Part shown: positions 36,501 through 46,662 of the stretch, in pieces
Layout: each line of letters begins with the position of its first letter
How positions within the stretch are numbered: the first letter of the stretch is position 1
NCBI RefSeq assembly: GCF_900996225.1
Contig: NZ_CAAJGL010000068.1
Coordinates: forward strand, 496,001 to 560,000
Reading direction: 5' to 3'
From: Paraburkholderia sp. BCC1884
GTDB taxonomy: Bacteria > Pseudomonadota > Gammaproteobacteria > Burkholderiales > Burkholderiaceae
DNA length: 64,000 nucleotides
Program-made: the position numbers and the translations under genes
The notes under the pieces: model-generated
What the model saw: only the letters and a program-made list of their open reading frames with translations
Told to the model about the DNA's origin: nothing
Database searches by the model: none

Positions 36501-38534
36501 GTGCTCGACGCGTTGCCGCGCAATGCCAACAGCAAGGTGGATCGCGCCGCGTTGCCGGAGCCGCAGCGTATCGTGCGCGCCTATCAGGCGCCGGCCGCCG
36601 GGCTCGAAACCGCGCTTGCGCAGATTTTCCGCGAGGTGCTGGGCGTGGAGCGCGTCGGGCGTGGCGATCACTTTTTCGAATTGGGCGGTCACTCGCTGGC
36701 GGCGGTACGTGTAGCGACGCGGGTGGCTGAACGGCTCGCCCGTGACGTGCCGGTGCGGACGCTTTTCGAAGCGCCCACGCTCGCGCAGTACGCGCAACGG
36801 GTGATGGCTTCGGCACGCAGCGAAGTTTCGGCCGACAGCGCCGTGACGCCTTCGGACGACGCGTCGAGCCGACTGACTGTCGCGGATGCGCAGGGCGTCA
36901 TGCCGCTGTCCGCGGCGCAATTGAGCTTGTGGTTTCTGTGGCGCGCGCAACCGGATAGCGCGGCCTACAACATTCCCGTGGCACTGCGTTTGCGTGGCTC
37001 GCTCGATCTCAGCGCGTTACGTATCGCGTTCGCCGAAGCGGCGGCGCGGCATCCGGCGCTGCGCACGCAACTCGTTGAACGAGAGGGCGCGTTGCCGGGG
37101 CAACGGGTGACGGTCCATGCGCCTTTCGAACTGTCGGTGATGGATCTATCGGGTGAATCGGCAGACGACGCTGCTCGTGAAGCCGCCGCCACTGCCCTGA
37201 CCGACGAGGACGCGCTCGCCCCGTTCAACCTGCTCGACGATGCACCGCTCTGGCGCGTACGGGTCCTGCGTCTGGCCGAGTGTGACCACGTGCTGTCGCT
37301 GGTCGTGCATCACATCGTCTCGGACGGACACTCGATCGACCTATGGCTCGACGAAGTCCGCACGCTGTATGTGGCGATCGTGCGGGGCGCGTCGCCGGCG
37401 TCGTCGGATGCGGGCTCGGTGTTGCAACGCGAGCTGGTCCTGCCGGTCGCCGCGCCGCGCGCCCGACTGTCGTTCTGGCGCGAGGCGCTTGCCGATGCGC
37501 CCCGGCACGTCTTGCCGGCGCCGCCATCGGGGCGTGCCGAGCGGCCGGATTGGAGCGCCGGCCGCTTCGCTTTCGATCTCGATCCGACGCTGGTGCGCGG
37601 GGCTCGTGCGATGGCGCTCGACGTCCACGCTACGCTGCCCATGCTGCTGCACGCGGCATTGAACGTCGCGTTTTATCGCATGACGGGCGCCGTGGATCAA
37701 CCGATCGGCGTGCTCGCCTCGACGCGCGAGATGACCGGCGAAGCCGCGCGCCGCGCGCTGGGCCTCTTCATCAACGCGGTCGTGGTGCGCACGCGGCTCT
37801 CGGTCAGTCACACGCCGGCCGCTTTGCTGGCCGAGGTGCGCGATGCCGCGCTCACTGCCTACGCGCATGCCGACACACCGTTCGCCGAGGTCGTCGCGGC
37901 AATGCGCGCGAGCCGCCCGCAGACCGGCAACCCGCTTTTCTCGGTGATGTTCAACTACCTGCGTCCCGCCGGCACGGCGCAACGCGATTGGGCCGGCCTC
38001 ACGCTCGACGACTTCAACGACGTGCGGCACCGCGTGGTGTTCGAACTGGAGCTCGATGTGGTCGAGCATCCCGATGGACGCGTGACGGGTGCATTTTCTT
38101 ACGCCGACGAATTGGTCGACGGCGCATTCGTAGCGGCGCTCATGGCCGACTATCTCGCGGTCGCGCAGCAGTTCGTGAATGCGCCGCATGAGTCGCTGGG
38201 TTCGCCGCCTGCACGATTCGCGCTGGCCGAACCCGTCCGCAACGATCAAGCAGAACCCACCCACGCATTCCATCACGACGACGCAACCGTTCACGCTGCG
38301 ACGCTCGAACGCGTCTGGAGCGATCTGTTCGAAGGCAACACGCCAGCCCACCACGACGATCTCTTCGAAGCAGGTGCAAGTTCATTCGATGTCGTGCGTT
38401 TCGTGGACGCCGCTCAACGTGCTGGCCACGTGCTTTCGATCGCGGACGTCTTCGCCGCGCCGAATTTCGCGCAACTCGGTGCGCGGCTCGTCGCACGGGC
38501 CTCGGCGCTCGCGGAGCTACGCGACACCGATTAA
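33507..38534 (+). CDS. orbJ: Terminal siderophore NRPS, C-A-T-C-T
   Basis: 1675 residues. After a ~50-residue N-terminal helical segment come C (HHIVSDG ~182), A (YTSGSTGKPKG ~660), T (LGGHS ~1055), a second C (HHIVSDGHS ~1268) and a final carrier-like domain (DDLFEAGASSFDVVRF ~1622). The A pocket aligned by eye reads DGETTGGIT-K, again with Glu at 239, consistent with hydroxy- or formyl-hydroxy-ornithine. There is no thioesterase. In ornibactin/malleobactin synthesis chain release is thought to involve the C-terminal C domain, with putrescine as the amine. The terminal T domain has AGASS instead of LGGHS but keeps the serine position. The gap after orbI is 64 bases. Confidence 0.9.
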   Translation: MSTAKPDLLSLASRFALLPDAQRKAFLTKLDAAGIDFRVLPIPPRGERAASVAASFAQTRLWLHARMIDEPAAYHITERLQLDGTLDANALRLSCDALIARHESLRTTFAETPEGVVQSVHAPSRCPWHASDVSALPSDQRESRAATLARTDEAQPFDLSLGPLLRAHLIRLDATTHWLALTTHHIVSDGWSAEVMLAELASFYRAYAKSEAVSLAPLPIQYADFALWQRRWLDAGERERQLAFWRARLDPNRDVLMLPGAAPRPAQRSARGARHRFSIDKGLAQQVRALAQAQRATPFAVLLAALNALLARASGEAQIQVGVPAANRERAEVAGLVGFFVNTLTLATPVAPTQPFAALVDATQQILIDAQSHQDVPFDQVVDALGVVRSASHHPLFQVMAAYGAHRRLPSLAEVTLTGLPSGAPFAKFDLTLSFEERDDASIDAYFIYALDLFEADAIARLAGRFVELLSHAVGASRTAIGDLQWLPAAERAQLDAWNQTAVAPAAFKPVHRRIADHAHARPQARGVADLHRSLTRGEVDARSTRLAQRLVAAGVSAEMRIGVALNRSVDLLVGLIAALKSGGAFVPLDPSHPRERLAQILDDARITHVMTESESVAALPASDDLRLWLIDEEAQRDDSVAADVELPAVSPHQAAYVIYTSGSTGKPKGVVVDHGSFALHCAAIAERYGAGENDVFLLFQSVNFDGAHEGWFSQYMSGAAVAITADTLWPPAQTCRMMAREGVTMTYVPPGCATQLAEWALAHGAPPSLRSLTVGGEATSREAFALMRRAFPNARIVNGYGPTETVITPMLWMFYPGDDPTKLADSAYLPIGTLVGARSAHVLDARLNPLPVDVIGELYLGGEGVGVARGYLDRPALTAGRFVPDPFGAPGARLYRTGDLVKRRVDGVFDFIGRVDHQVKLRGLRIELGEIEAQLAAHDDVREAVAIVHGKGAQAALVAYVELSADACGRSTRADAAELDAHLRHTLPDYMVPQHIVVLDALPRNANSKVDRAALPEPQRIVRAYQAPAAGLETALAQIFREVLGVERVGRGDHFFELGGHSLAAVRVATRVAERLARDVPVRTLFEAPTLAQYAQRVMASARSEVSADSAVTPSDDASSRLTVADAQGVMPLSAAQLSLWFLWRAQPDSAAYNIPVALRLRGSLDLSALRIAFAEAAARHPALRTQLVEREGALPGQRVTVHAPFELSVMDLSGESADDAAREAAATALTDEDALAPFNLLDDAPLWRVRVLRLAECDHVLSLVVHHIVSDGHSIDLWLDEVRTLYVAIVRGASPASSDAGSVLQRELVLPVAAPRARLSFWREALADAPRHVLPAPPSGRAERPDWSAGRFAFDLDPTLVRGARAMALDVHATLPMLLHAALNVAFYRMTGAVDQPIGVLASTREMTGEAARRALGLFINAVVVRTRLSVSHTPAALLAEVRDAALTAYAHADTPFAEVVAAMRASRPQTGNPLFSVMFNYLRPAGTAQRDWAGLTLDDFNDVRHRVVFELELDVVEHPDGRVTGAFSYADELVDGAFVAALMADYLAVAQQFVNAPHESLGSPPARFALAEPVRNDQAEPTHAFHHDDATVHAATLERVWSDLFEGNTPAHHDDLFEAGASSFDVVRFVDAAQRAGHVLSIADVFAAPNFAQLGARLVARASALAELRDTD

Positions 38535-38635
38535 AGGACGCGCAAAAGCTCACTTAAAGACCGCATCAACCACGAAATATTTTCCAAAGGCCCGCGCATC
38601 CGATGCGCCGGCTTACACCGTTAAGGACCTGCGAC

Positions 38636-40015
38636 ATGCACAGAGATACCGTTTTCGATCTGATCGGCATTGGCTTCGGGCCGTCGAACCTCGCGCTTGC
38701 CGTGCGCCTCGCCGAAGAGGCCGGCGTGTCGGACCTCGCGCATTGCTTCATCGAGCGCCAGCCGGAGTTCGGCTGGCATCGCGGCATGTTGCTCGACGAC
38801 TGCCGGATGCAGATTTCCTTCCTCAAGGATCTCGTGACGATGCGTGATCCGAAGAGCCGCTTCACGTTCATCAACTATCTGTTCGAGCGGGGACGTCTGG
38901 CGGATTTCGTCAATCTGAAGAATTTCTATCCGACGCGTGTCGAGTTTCACGACTACCTCAGTTGGGTGGCGGCAGCGTTCGACGAGCGCGTGAATTACGG
39001 CCAGACCGTGATCGGCATCGAAGCAGTGAAGGGGGAAGGTAAAGCGCAAGATATCGAGGCGCTACGGGTTTTCTCGCGCGATGCCGAGGGCCGCGAGTGG
39101 GAACGCTCGACGCGAGCACTGTCGGTGGGCATCGGCGGCGGCCCGCAGGTGCCACCGGCATTCGCCGCGCTCGGCACGCACAACATCGTGCATTCCTCGC
39201 AGTATCTGACGTCGATCGATCGTGTGGTCGGCCCGTCGAATGGCGCGCGCAAACGCGTCGCGGTGATCGGCGCGGGACAGAGCGCCGCAGAAGTCTTCGT
39301 CGATCTGACGCGCCGTTTTCCGCATGTCGACGCGAGCCTCGTGATCCGTTCGAGCGCGCTCAAACCGGCCGACGACAGCCCTTTCGTCAACGAGATCTTC
39401 AGCCCCGCCTTTACCGATATCGTCTATGCGCAGCCGCGCGACGGTCGCCGTTCGCTGATCGAGCGCTTTCGCGACACCAACTACGCCGTGGTCGATCGTC
39501 CGCTGATCGAACAGATCTACGAGATGCTCTATTTGCAGAACGTGTCGGCGGACCCGCGTCACCGGTTGCTCGCCAACACCGGTATTGAAACGGCCGTGCG
39601 TACGGCAGGTGGACAGATCGAACTCACGTTGCGCGACCGCCTGAACGGGCACGCGCGAGCCGAGTCATTCGACGCGCTCGTGCTCGCCACGGGCTACCGG
39701 CGCGATACCCACCTGGATCTGCTGGACAGTCTCACGCCGCATCTGGGCGAAGCACTGGCGCAGGGCGACGTCGAACGCGATTACAGGCTCGTCACTCCGG
39801 CGAGCTTCAAACCGCGCATCTATCTGCAAGGTTGCTGCGAAGACAGTCATGGACTTTCCGACACGCTGCTGTCGGTTCTCGCGCTGCGTTCCGATGAAAT
39901 CGTCGCTTCGCTCGCACGTCACACATCACAGGACCGGTCGGCTAGCCGGACGCCGACATTTCCGTGTACGACGCGGCGGTTCACTGCGGCGTGCGCAACT
40001 GACGTTTCGCAGTGA
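38636..40015 (+). CDS. pvdA: L-ornithine N5-monooxygenase
   Basis: A 459-residue N-hydroxylating flavoenzyme. FAD-binding GIGFGPSNLALAVRL lies at the N-terminus. The substrate/FAD region is WHRGMLLDDCRMQISFLKDLVTMRDPKSRFTFINYL. The NADPH-binding motif is VAVIGAGQSAAEVFVDL, and the C-terminal ATGYRR motif is VLATGYRRDTHLDLL. It makes N5-hydroxyornithine, the precursor for both hydroxamate groups. ATG 38636 was chosen because AAGGA lies nine bases before it and family members start here. The C-terminal ~30 residues after LSVLALRSDEIVASLARH have an unusual Ser/Thr/Arg/Cys composition, possibly read through a drifted 3' end. Confidence 0.93.
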   Translation: MHRDTVFDLIGIGFGPSNLALAVRLAEEAGVSDLAHCFIERQPEFGWHRGMLLDDCRMQISFLKDLVTMRDPKSRFTFINYLFERGRLADFVNLKNFYPTRVEFHDYLSWVAAAFDERVNYGQTVIGIEAVKGEGKAQDIEALRVFSRDAEGREWERSTRALSVGIGGGPQVPPAFAALGTHNIVHSSQYLTSIDRVVGPSNGARKRVAVIGAGQSAAEVFVDLTRRFPHVDASLVIRSSALKPADDSPFVNEIFSPAFTDIVYAQPRDGRRSLIERFRDTNYAVVDRPLIEQIYEMLYLQNVSADPRHRLLANTGIETAVRTAGGQIELTLRDRLNGHARAESFDALVLATGYRRDTHLDLLDSLTPHLGEALAQGDVERDYRLVTPASFKPRIYLQGCCEDSHGLSDTLLSVLALRSDEIVASLARHTSQDRSASRTPTFPCTTRRFTAACATDVSQ

Positions 40016-40134
40016 ATGCCCAGAACATTTCGATCGCCGCTTCGTGAGCGGCTGCCAGTCCGAGAGCACTTTTTTCTACGGCAATCCGCACACGGTGATC
40101 GCCACCGCACGATACGACTGGTCAAGTTTTCGAT

Positions 40135-40170
40135 GCGTGGAGGGTGACGGCAGTGCGTGTCTCTCCACGC
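40135..40170 (+). terminator. Hairpin in the pvdA-pvdF intergenic region
   Basis: GCGTGGAG (40135-40142) pairs with CTCCACGC (40163-40170) around a 20-base loop, followed by gatttcattttt. It could partially terminate transcription or stabilise the upstream mRNA, separating pvdF expression from the NRPS genes. Confidence 0.5.
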
Positions 40171-40208
40171 GATTTCATTTTTGTTGCACCTTCTCCGAGG
40201 AGTCGGCT

Positions 40209-41051
40209 ATGCCGAAGAAGAAACTGGTTTATATCTGGTCGCTGAGAAACGCGGCCGCCGATAAGGCAGGACAGGACGTTGCGTATCGCGACGGCACGCG
40301 GTACATGAAATCAGTCTTGGAGTCGCTGGTCGAGGCGCTCAATGAGAGCGACCTCGGCGCACAGTACTCGCTCGAAAGAGTGATCTACGACGACGATGCG
40401 GGTTCGGCACGGGATCGCGACAAGCTCAAGGAGTATGGCTTCGCATACGAGCCGGGCAAGCGCTGGTTCTATCCGCCCGATCTGTGTGTGCAGGGCAAAC
40501 CGGTCAACGACCTGCTGATGGCGATTCCGTCCACCTATCGACGTGAGCCGCTCGGTGCGTCGGGACGTGCTGCGGGCAAGAGCCGCTTTGAAAAGCATCT
40601 GCACGATACGCTGGTGGAACTGAAGGCCGATATCGTGGTGCTCGACGGCCTGCTCATCATTCTGGATGAACTCGTGCGGCCGGGTGCGCCGTTCCATCGG
40701 AAGATCGTCAACATTCATCCGGGCGTGACGCGCGAGGAATCGCCCTATGAGCGGCGCGGCGCGTATGCGACGCTCGATGCGCTGTACGGCGCGCGCGGCA
40801 AGAAGGTGGTGAACTGGAAGACGATGGAAACCGTCGCGGTCGAGCCGCTCTATCTGACTGGCGCGTCGTTTCATTACGTCGACAACGGCATCGATTCGGG
40901 TGAGGTGATCCACGACGTGTTGAGCACCGAAATCGACAAGGACGATACGATCCTCGAACTGCGCTGGAACAATTTCAATCGCAGTCTTTTCCCGGCGCTG
41001 CACGAGGGACTCGCGATGATGGCCGGGCACGGCGTGCAGGTCGAAGCGTGA
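40209..41051 (+). CDS. pvdF: N5-hydroxyornithine formyltransferase
   Basis: A 280-residue protein similar to PvdF of the pyoverdine and ornibactin pathways. The GART-like formyl-transfer core contains DIVVLDGLLIILDELVRPG, RKIVNIHPGVTREESPYERRG and the downstream FHYVDNGIDSGEVIHDV (the folate-dependent transferase motif with conserved His and Asp). It formylates N5-hydroxyornithine using 10-formyl-tetrahydrofolate. A GAGGAG ribosome-binding site lies before the ATG. The gene ends the biosynthetic operon and converges on the receptor gene. Confidence 0.92.
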   Translation: MPKKKLVYIWSLRNAAADKAGQDVAYRDGTRYMKSVLESLVEALNESDLGAQYSLERVIYDDDAGSARDRDKLKEYGFAYEPGKRWFYPPDLCVQGKPVNDLLMAIPSTYRREPLGASGRAAGKSRFEKHLHDTLVELKADIVVLDGLLIILDELVRPGAPFHRKIVNIHPGVTREESPYERRGAYATLDALYGARGKKVVNWKTMETVAVEPLYLTGASFHYVDNGIDSGEVIHDVLSTEIDKDDTILELRWNNFNRSLFPALHEGLAMMAGHGVQVEA

Positions 41052-41122
41052 CCGCCTGAACGAGGCGGTCAGGCGCGTGGGCCGGCCCGGTGCGAGCATG
41101 AAGCCGAGGCCGATTGTAAAGA

Positions 41123-41141
41123 GGCGCCCGATCCGGGCGCC
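41123..41141. terminator. Hairpin between convergent pvdF and receptor gene
   Basis: GGCGCCCG (41123-41130) and CGGGCGCC (41134-41141) form an 8-bp stem with a 3-base loop in the short interval between two converging stop codons. On the minus strand it is followed by tctttac. Confidence 0.55.
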
Positions 41142-41158
41142 CTTCGTTCACGCGAAGC

Positions 41159-43339
41159 CTAGAAATTCAGCGTCGCGCTCGCTACTGCGGTACGAGTCGG
41201 CGACGGGGCGACATAGTAGCCCCATGCGGTCGTCCAGTAACGGCGGTTGAACAGGTTGTTGATGCCGGCGCGGAAAGTCACGTCCTTGCCTGCGATCTTC
41301 GTTTCGTAGCGGCCGCTCAGATCGAACGTGGTGTAGGCCGGCACGAACTGCGTGTTTCCTGCGTCGACGGCCTGGTTGCTCACGTACTTGCCGCCGAAAG
41401 CCAGCGTCAGCGGACGCATGTACGACGGGTTGTATTCGACCCGGCCGGTCACGACGAAGCGCGGCGCGCCATAGATGCGTTTGCCTTCCACGGTCGGATC
41501 GTCCACGTCGACGGCCTTGCTGTCGAGCCACATCACGCCGCCCATCACGCGCCATTCGTTCGTCACCGCCAGCCAGCCGCTTGCATCGACGCCGGTATAA
41601 CGCCTGGTGCCGTCCTGCACGAAGATGTTGGAGGAGTTCGTGTAGTTATAGCCCTGGTCCACGCGGAACAGCGCGAGGTTGGCGCCCCACTTGCTGTGGT
41701 CGGTTTTGAAGCCGACTTCATACTGCTTGCTCTTGAGCGGACCGAACGTATCCGGGTAGTTCAGGTTGGTGTTCGATGCCGCGCCGCCCTGTTCCAGCGA
41801 CTCGACGTAGCTCGCATACACCGTCGAATACGGGTCGGTCTTGAACATCAGCGCGAAGGTCGGTGTGACCGGGTCCGCCTGGTATTGCGACGACACCGCG
41901 CCGCTCGGGTCGTACACGTGTTCCTGATACTGCGTGTAGCGCACGCCGACCAGCGCCGACAGACGCGACGTGAATTGCACCGTGTCGCTCGCGTAGACGG
42001 CAGCTTGCGTGGTGCGCTGCTGACGGTACAGGTCTGCGCCGATGCTGACTTCATCGTTGGTCAACAGCGTACTGTTGTACAGATTGCCGTTGCCGAGGAA
42101 ATAGCCTTCGTTCCAGCCGGTGCTGTTGCTGTACTCGCTGGTTTGCGTCTCGAAGCTCGCCCCCACCACCACGTCATGCTTGATGCTGCCGGTGTTGAAC
42201 TTGCCTTCCACCATGCCATCGACGTTCTGGTAGAAGTAGCGCGTCATCGCCGCGTAGAGCGTGTTCGAGTAGTTGCCCGCAGCGTCGCTGACGTACAGGA
42301 AACTATCCGAGTTGGTGCGGTTCTCCTTGGCGAAACGGTACTTCACGCTCGCGTGCCAGTTCTCGGAGAGACGGTAATCGAGGCCCGTGCCGAACGAGGC
42401 CATTTCCGTCTGGTAGTAGTTCTGCGGCTGCGTCAACGAGTGTGTGACGGTGCTCGCGTCCGGAATACCCAGGCCGCCGCCGAACATCAAACCGAACAGC
42501 GTGCCGTTGGTCTTGCGCTTCTGATAGAACGCGTCGGCCGTCAACGTCAGATCCGGCGTGATGCGGAAATCGAACGCGACGGAAGCGACCTGACGGCGCA
42601 CGTGGCCGTGATCTTCAGCGGTATTGCCTTCTTCGTTCGCCAGATTCAGGCGATAGCCGAAACGGTCGTCGTTGCCGAAGCGACCGCCCAGGTCCACGGC
42701 TTCGCTGAACACGCCGGCCGATTTATAGCCGACCGTGATGCTGTGGTACGGCGTGTCGGTCGGGCGCTTCAACACGTAGTTGACGATGCCGCCCGGCGAA
42801 CCGAAGCCATACATGAAGCCGGACAGACCCTTGAGCAATTCGACCTGCTCGAACGGTTCGAGCGACAGGTCGGTGTCCCACGACGGGAATGTCTGACCGT
42901 CCACCTTGACGCTGTTCAGCGTGTCGATCGGCATGCCGCGCACGGTGAAGATCGAGTTTTCGCTGATGCCGTTTTCGCTGATCGCCGAGACGGCCGGATC
43001 GTACTTGAACAGATCGTTGGCGGTGGTCGCGAACAGGTCTTGCGCTTCGTCGCTCGTCACGGTGTGAACCGAGAAGGGCGTGTCGACCGCTTTGCGCGTA
43101 CCCAGCGCGCCGGCGCTGACGGTGTCGGCCTGCGCCACGGTGGTGTCTTTGGCCGCCGAGACGCTCACGGCCGGCAGGGTGGCGCCGGCGTCGCTGGCCG
43201 CAACCTGCGCCCAGCCCGAAGTCGACAGCGTGGAAAGCGTCAAACCGACGCTGGCCAGAAGCCCCGCGCTCAGCAGCGAGGGAGTGCGGCGTTGGCCGCG
43301 CACAAACGCCGGTCGGCCGGCGACAAAGAATTTCTGCAT
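41159..43339 (-). CDS. orbA: TonB-dependent ferric-siderophore receptor (FhuA-type)
   Basis: A 726-residue protein with a signal peptide ending STSGWAQ. The TonB box/plug region follows (FSVHTVTSDEAQDLFATTANDLFKYDP, FTVRGMPIDTLNSVKVDGQ, VELLKGLSGFMYGFGSPGGIVNYVLKRPT) and then a 22-strand barrel ending in the outer-membrane signal SATLNF. It has no N-terminal signalling (STN) domain, so it does not itself control an anti-sigma factor. That agrees with OrbS being self-sensing. In B. cenocepacia the receptor gene lies within the operon; here it is on the opposite strand behind its own Fur-box promoter. Confidence 0.92.
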   Translation of the reverse strand: MQKFFVAGRPAFVRGQRRTPSLLSAGLLASVGLTLSTLSTSGWAQVAASDAGATLPAVSVSAAKDTTVAQADTVSAGALGTRKAVDTPFSVHTVTSDEAQDLFATTANDLFKYDPAVSAISENGISENSIFTVRGMPIDTLNSVKVDGQTFPSWDTDLSLEPFEQVELLKGLSGFMYGFGSPGGIVNYVLKRPTDTPYHSITVGYKSAGVFSEAVDLGGRFGNDDRFGYRLNLANEEGNTAEDHGHVRRQVASVAFDFRITPDLTLTADAFYQKRKTNGTLFGLMFGGGLGIPDASTVTHSLTQPQNYYQTEMASFGTGLDYRLSENWHASVKYRFAKENRTNSDSFLYVSDAAGNYSNTLYAAMTRYFYQNVDGMVEGKFNTGSIKHDVVVGASFETQTSEYSNSTGWNEGYFLGNGNLYNSTLLTNDEVSIGADLYRQQRTTQAAVYASDTVQFTSRLSALVGVRYTQYQEHVYDPSGAVSSQYQADPVTPTFALMFKTDPYSTVYASYVESLEQGGAASNTNLNYPDTFGPLKSKQYEVGFKTDHSKWGANLALFRVDQGYNYTNSSNIFVQDGTRRYTGVDASGWLAVTNEWRVMGGVMWLDSKAVDVDDPTVEGKRIYGAPRFVVTGRVEYNPSYMRPLTLAFGGKYVSNQAVDAGNTQFVPAYTTFDLSGRYETKIAGKDVTFRAGINNLFNRRYWTTAWGYYVAPSPTRTAVASATLNF

Positions 43340-43448
43340 GTTGTTCGAGTTGGGCAGTGAGGCCTATCGCGCACCGGAACTGTGCGAAACGGCCTTATCG
43401 GATGCGAGTGGTTAAGTAATCGAAGTGTAAGAACGCAAGTTCGCTCGA

Positions 43449-43477
43449 ATGGTAATGCATATGATTCGCATTAACAA
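43449..43477 (-). promoter_or_regulatory. Fur box overlapping the receptor promoter
   Basis: TAATGC (43453-43458) and GCATTA (43468-43473) bracket a palindromic AT-rich centre, matching the 19-21 bp Fur box pattern. On the minus strand it fills the spacer of TTGTTA (43477-43472), 17 bases, TACCAT (43454-43449), a plausible sigma-70 promoter. Fur-iron would therefore block receptor transcription directly. Confidence 0.65.
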
Positions 43478-45978
<2,501 letters not shown>

Positions 45979-46039
45979 GGCCCAGAAGAAGAAATCGCGC
46001 ACTGAACCACGCGCACAGCGGTAAGCCGTAGCAAGCAGG

Positions 46040-46072
46040 ACGATGGCGCTCTCGAGCGCCATCGTCTTTTTT
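46040..46072 (+). terminator. Rho-independent terminator of icd
   Basis: ACGATGGCGCTC (46040-46051) pairs with GAGCGCCATCGT (46054-46065), followed immediately by CTTTTTT. A strong canonical terminator. Confidence 0.93.
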
Positions 46073-46103
46073 ACGTCCAGTCGGGCAGCCGTCATACCTG
46101 CCA

Positions 46104-46334
46104 TCACACGTGAACGATTTCCCAGTCGCTGAGCTTCTCGGGGATTTCGAGCGTCGAAGTATCGTCGCCCTCCGACAGATGCGAGCAGGTCAAACCACGC
46201 GCGAGGTCGTCCGCCGCCTGTTGCGGGCTCGAGAACTCGCCGAGCGTCTCATTGCCGTAGCTGGCCGCCCAACCGTCCTGGCCCGGCATGATGTAGAACG
46301 CTCCCTGGGTCGATCCAAAGCGAAAGCCTTTCAT
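46104..46334 (-). CDS. Small hypothetical protein
   Basis: The 76-residue product starts MKGFRFGSTQGAFYIMPGQDGWAASYG and continues TLGEFSSPQQAADDLARGLT and LEIPEKLSDWEIVHV. The pattern 'F.I.....G.W.A.YG.E.LG.F.S.QQAADDLA.G' is that of small soluble proteins common in Burkholderia; I do not know a function. GGGAG lies seven bases before the ATG at 46334, which decides the start over an upstream in-frame ATG. There is no signal peptide. It stands alone between icd and a hydrolase gene. Confidence 0.75.
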   Translation of the reverse strand: MKGFRFGSTQGAFYIMPGQDGWAASYGNETLGEFSSPQQAADDLARGLTCSHLSEGDDTSTLEIPEKLSDWEIVHV

Positions 46335-46662
46335 TTTCAGTCTCCCAATTACCAATTAAAAACCGGTTTGCGAAGGCGCTTCGTCCGCCTGCTCTTGTAA
46401 AAGAGTCTACGTCAGCACTTCGCGGCGCAAGGGGCTGTTAGATGGCTTGTTCGAGAGAAAAATATCGTTTAAAAATAATGGCTTGGGATCGACGTTTTAC
46501 GATGTGCAACGTGGGGCGACATTGCGAAATGCCGAATTTGTGCCACGCACCACGATTTTTTACGAAGCGCGGGAGCGTGTCACATCGTGAAATTTCGAGC
46601 CCGATGCGATGATTGCGCAGAAGAAATTCATCTGAACCTCAGCCTGAACGCGGCCGAACCGA
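46335..46662. other. Intergenic region, AT-richer, no gene seen
   Basis: It contains a locally AT-rich stretch (tttaaaaataat near 46468) that may be part of a promoter, but no convincing ORF, repeat or RNA structure. Confidence 0.5.

Noticed and set aside
38534..41160. Looked for orbK/orbL acyltransferase genes around pvdA/pvdF
   Set aside because: No acyltransferase-like ORF found on either strand in the locus.
41696..43360. 554-codon plus-strand ORF opposite the TonB receptor
   Set aside because: Composition is the mirror of the receptor frame, with no domain pattern or RBS.
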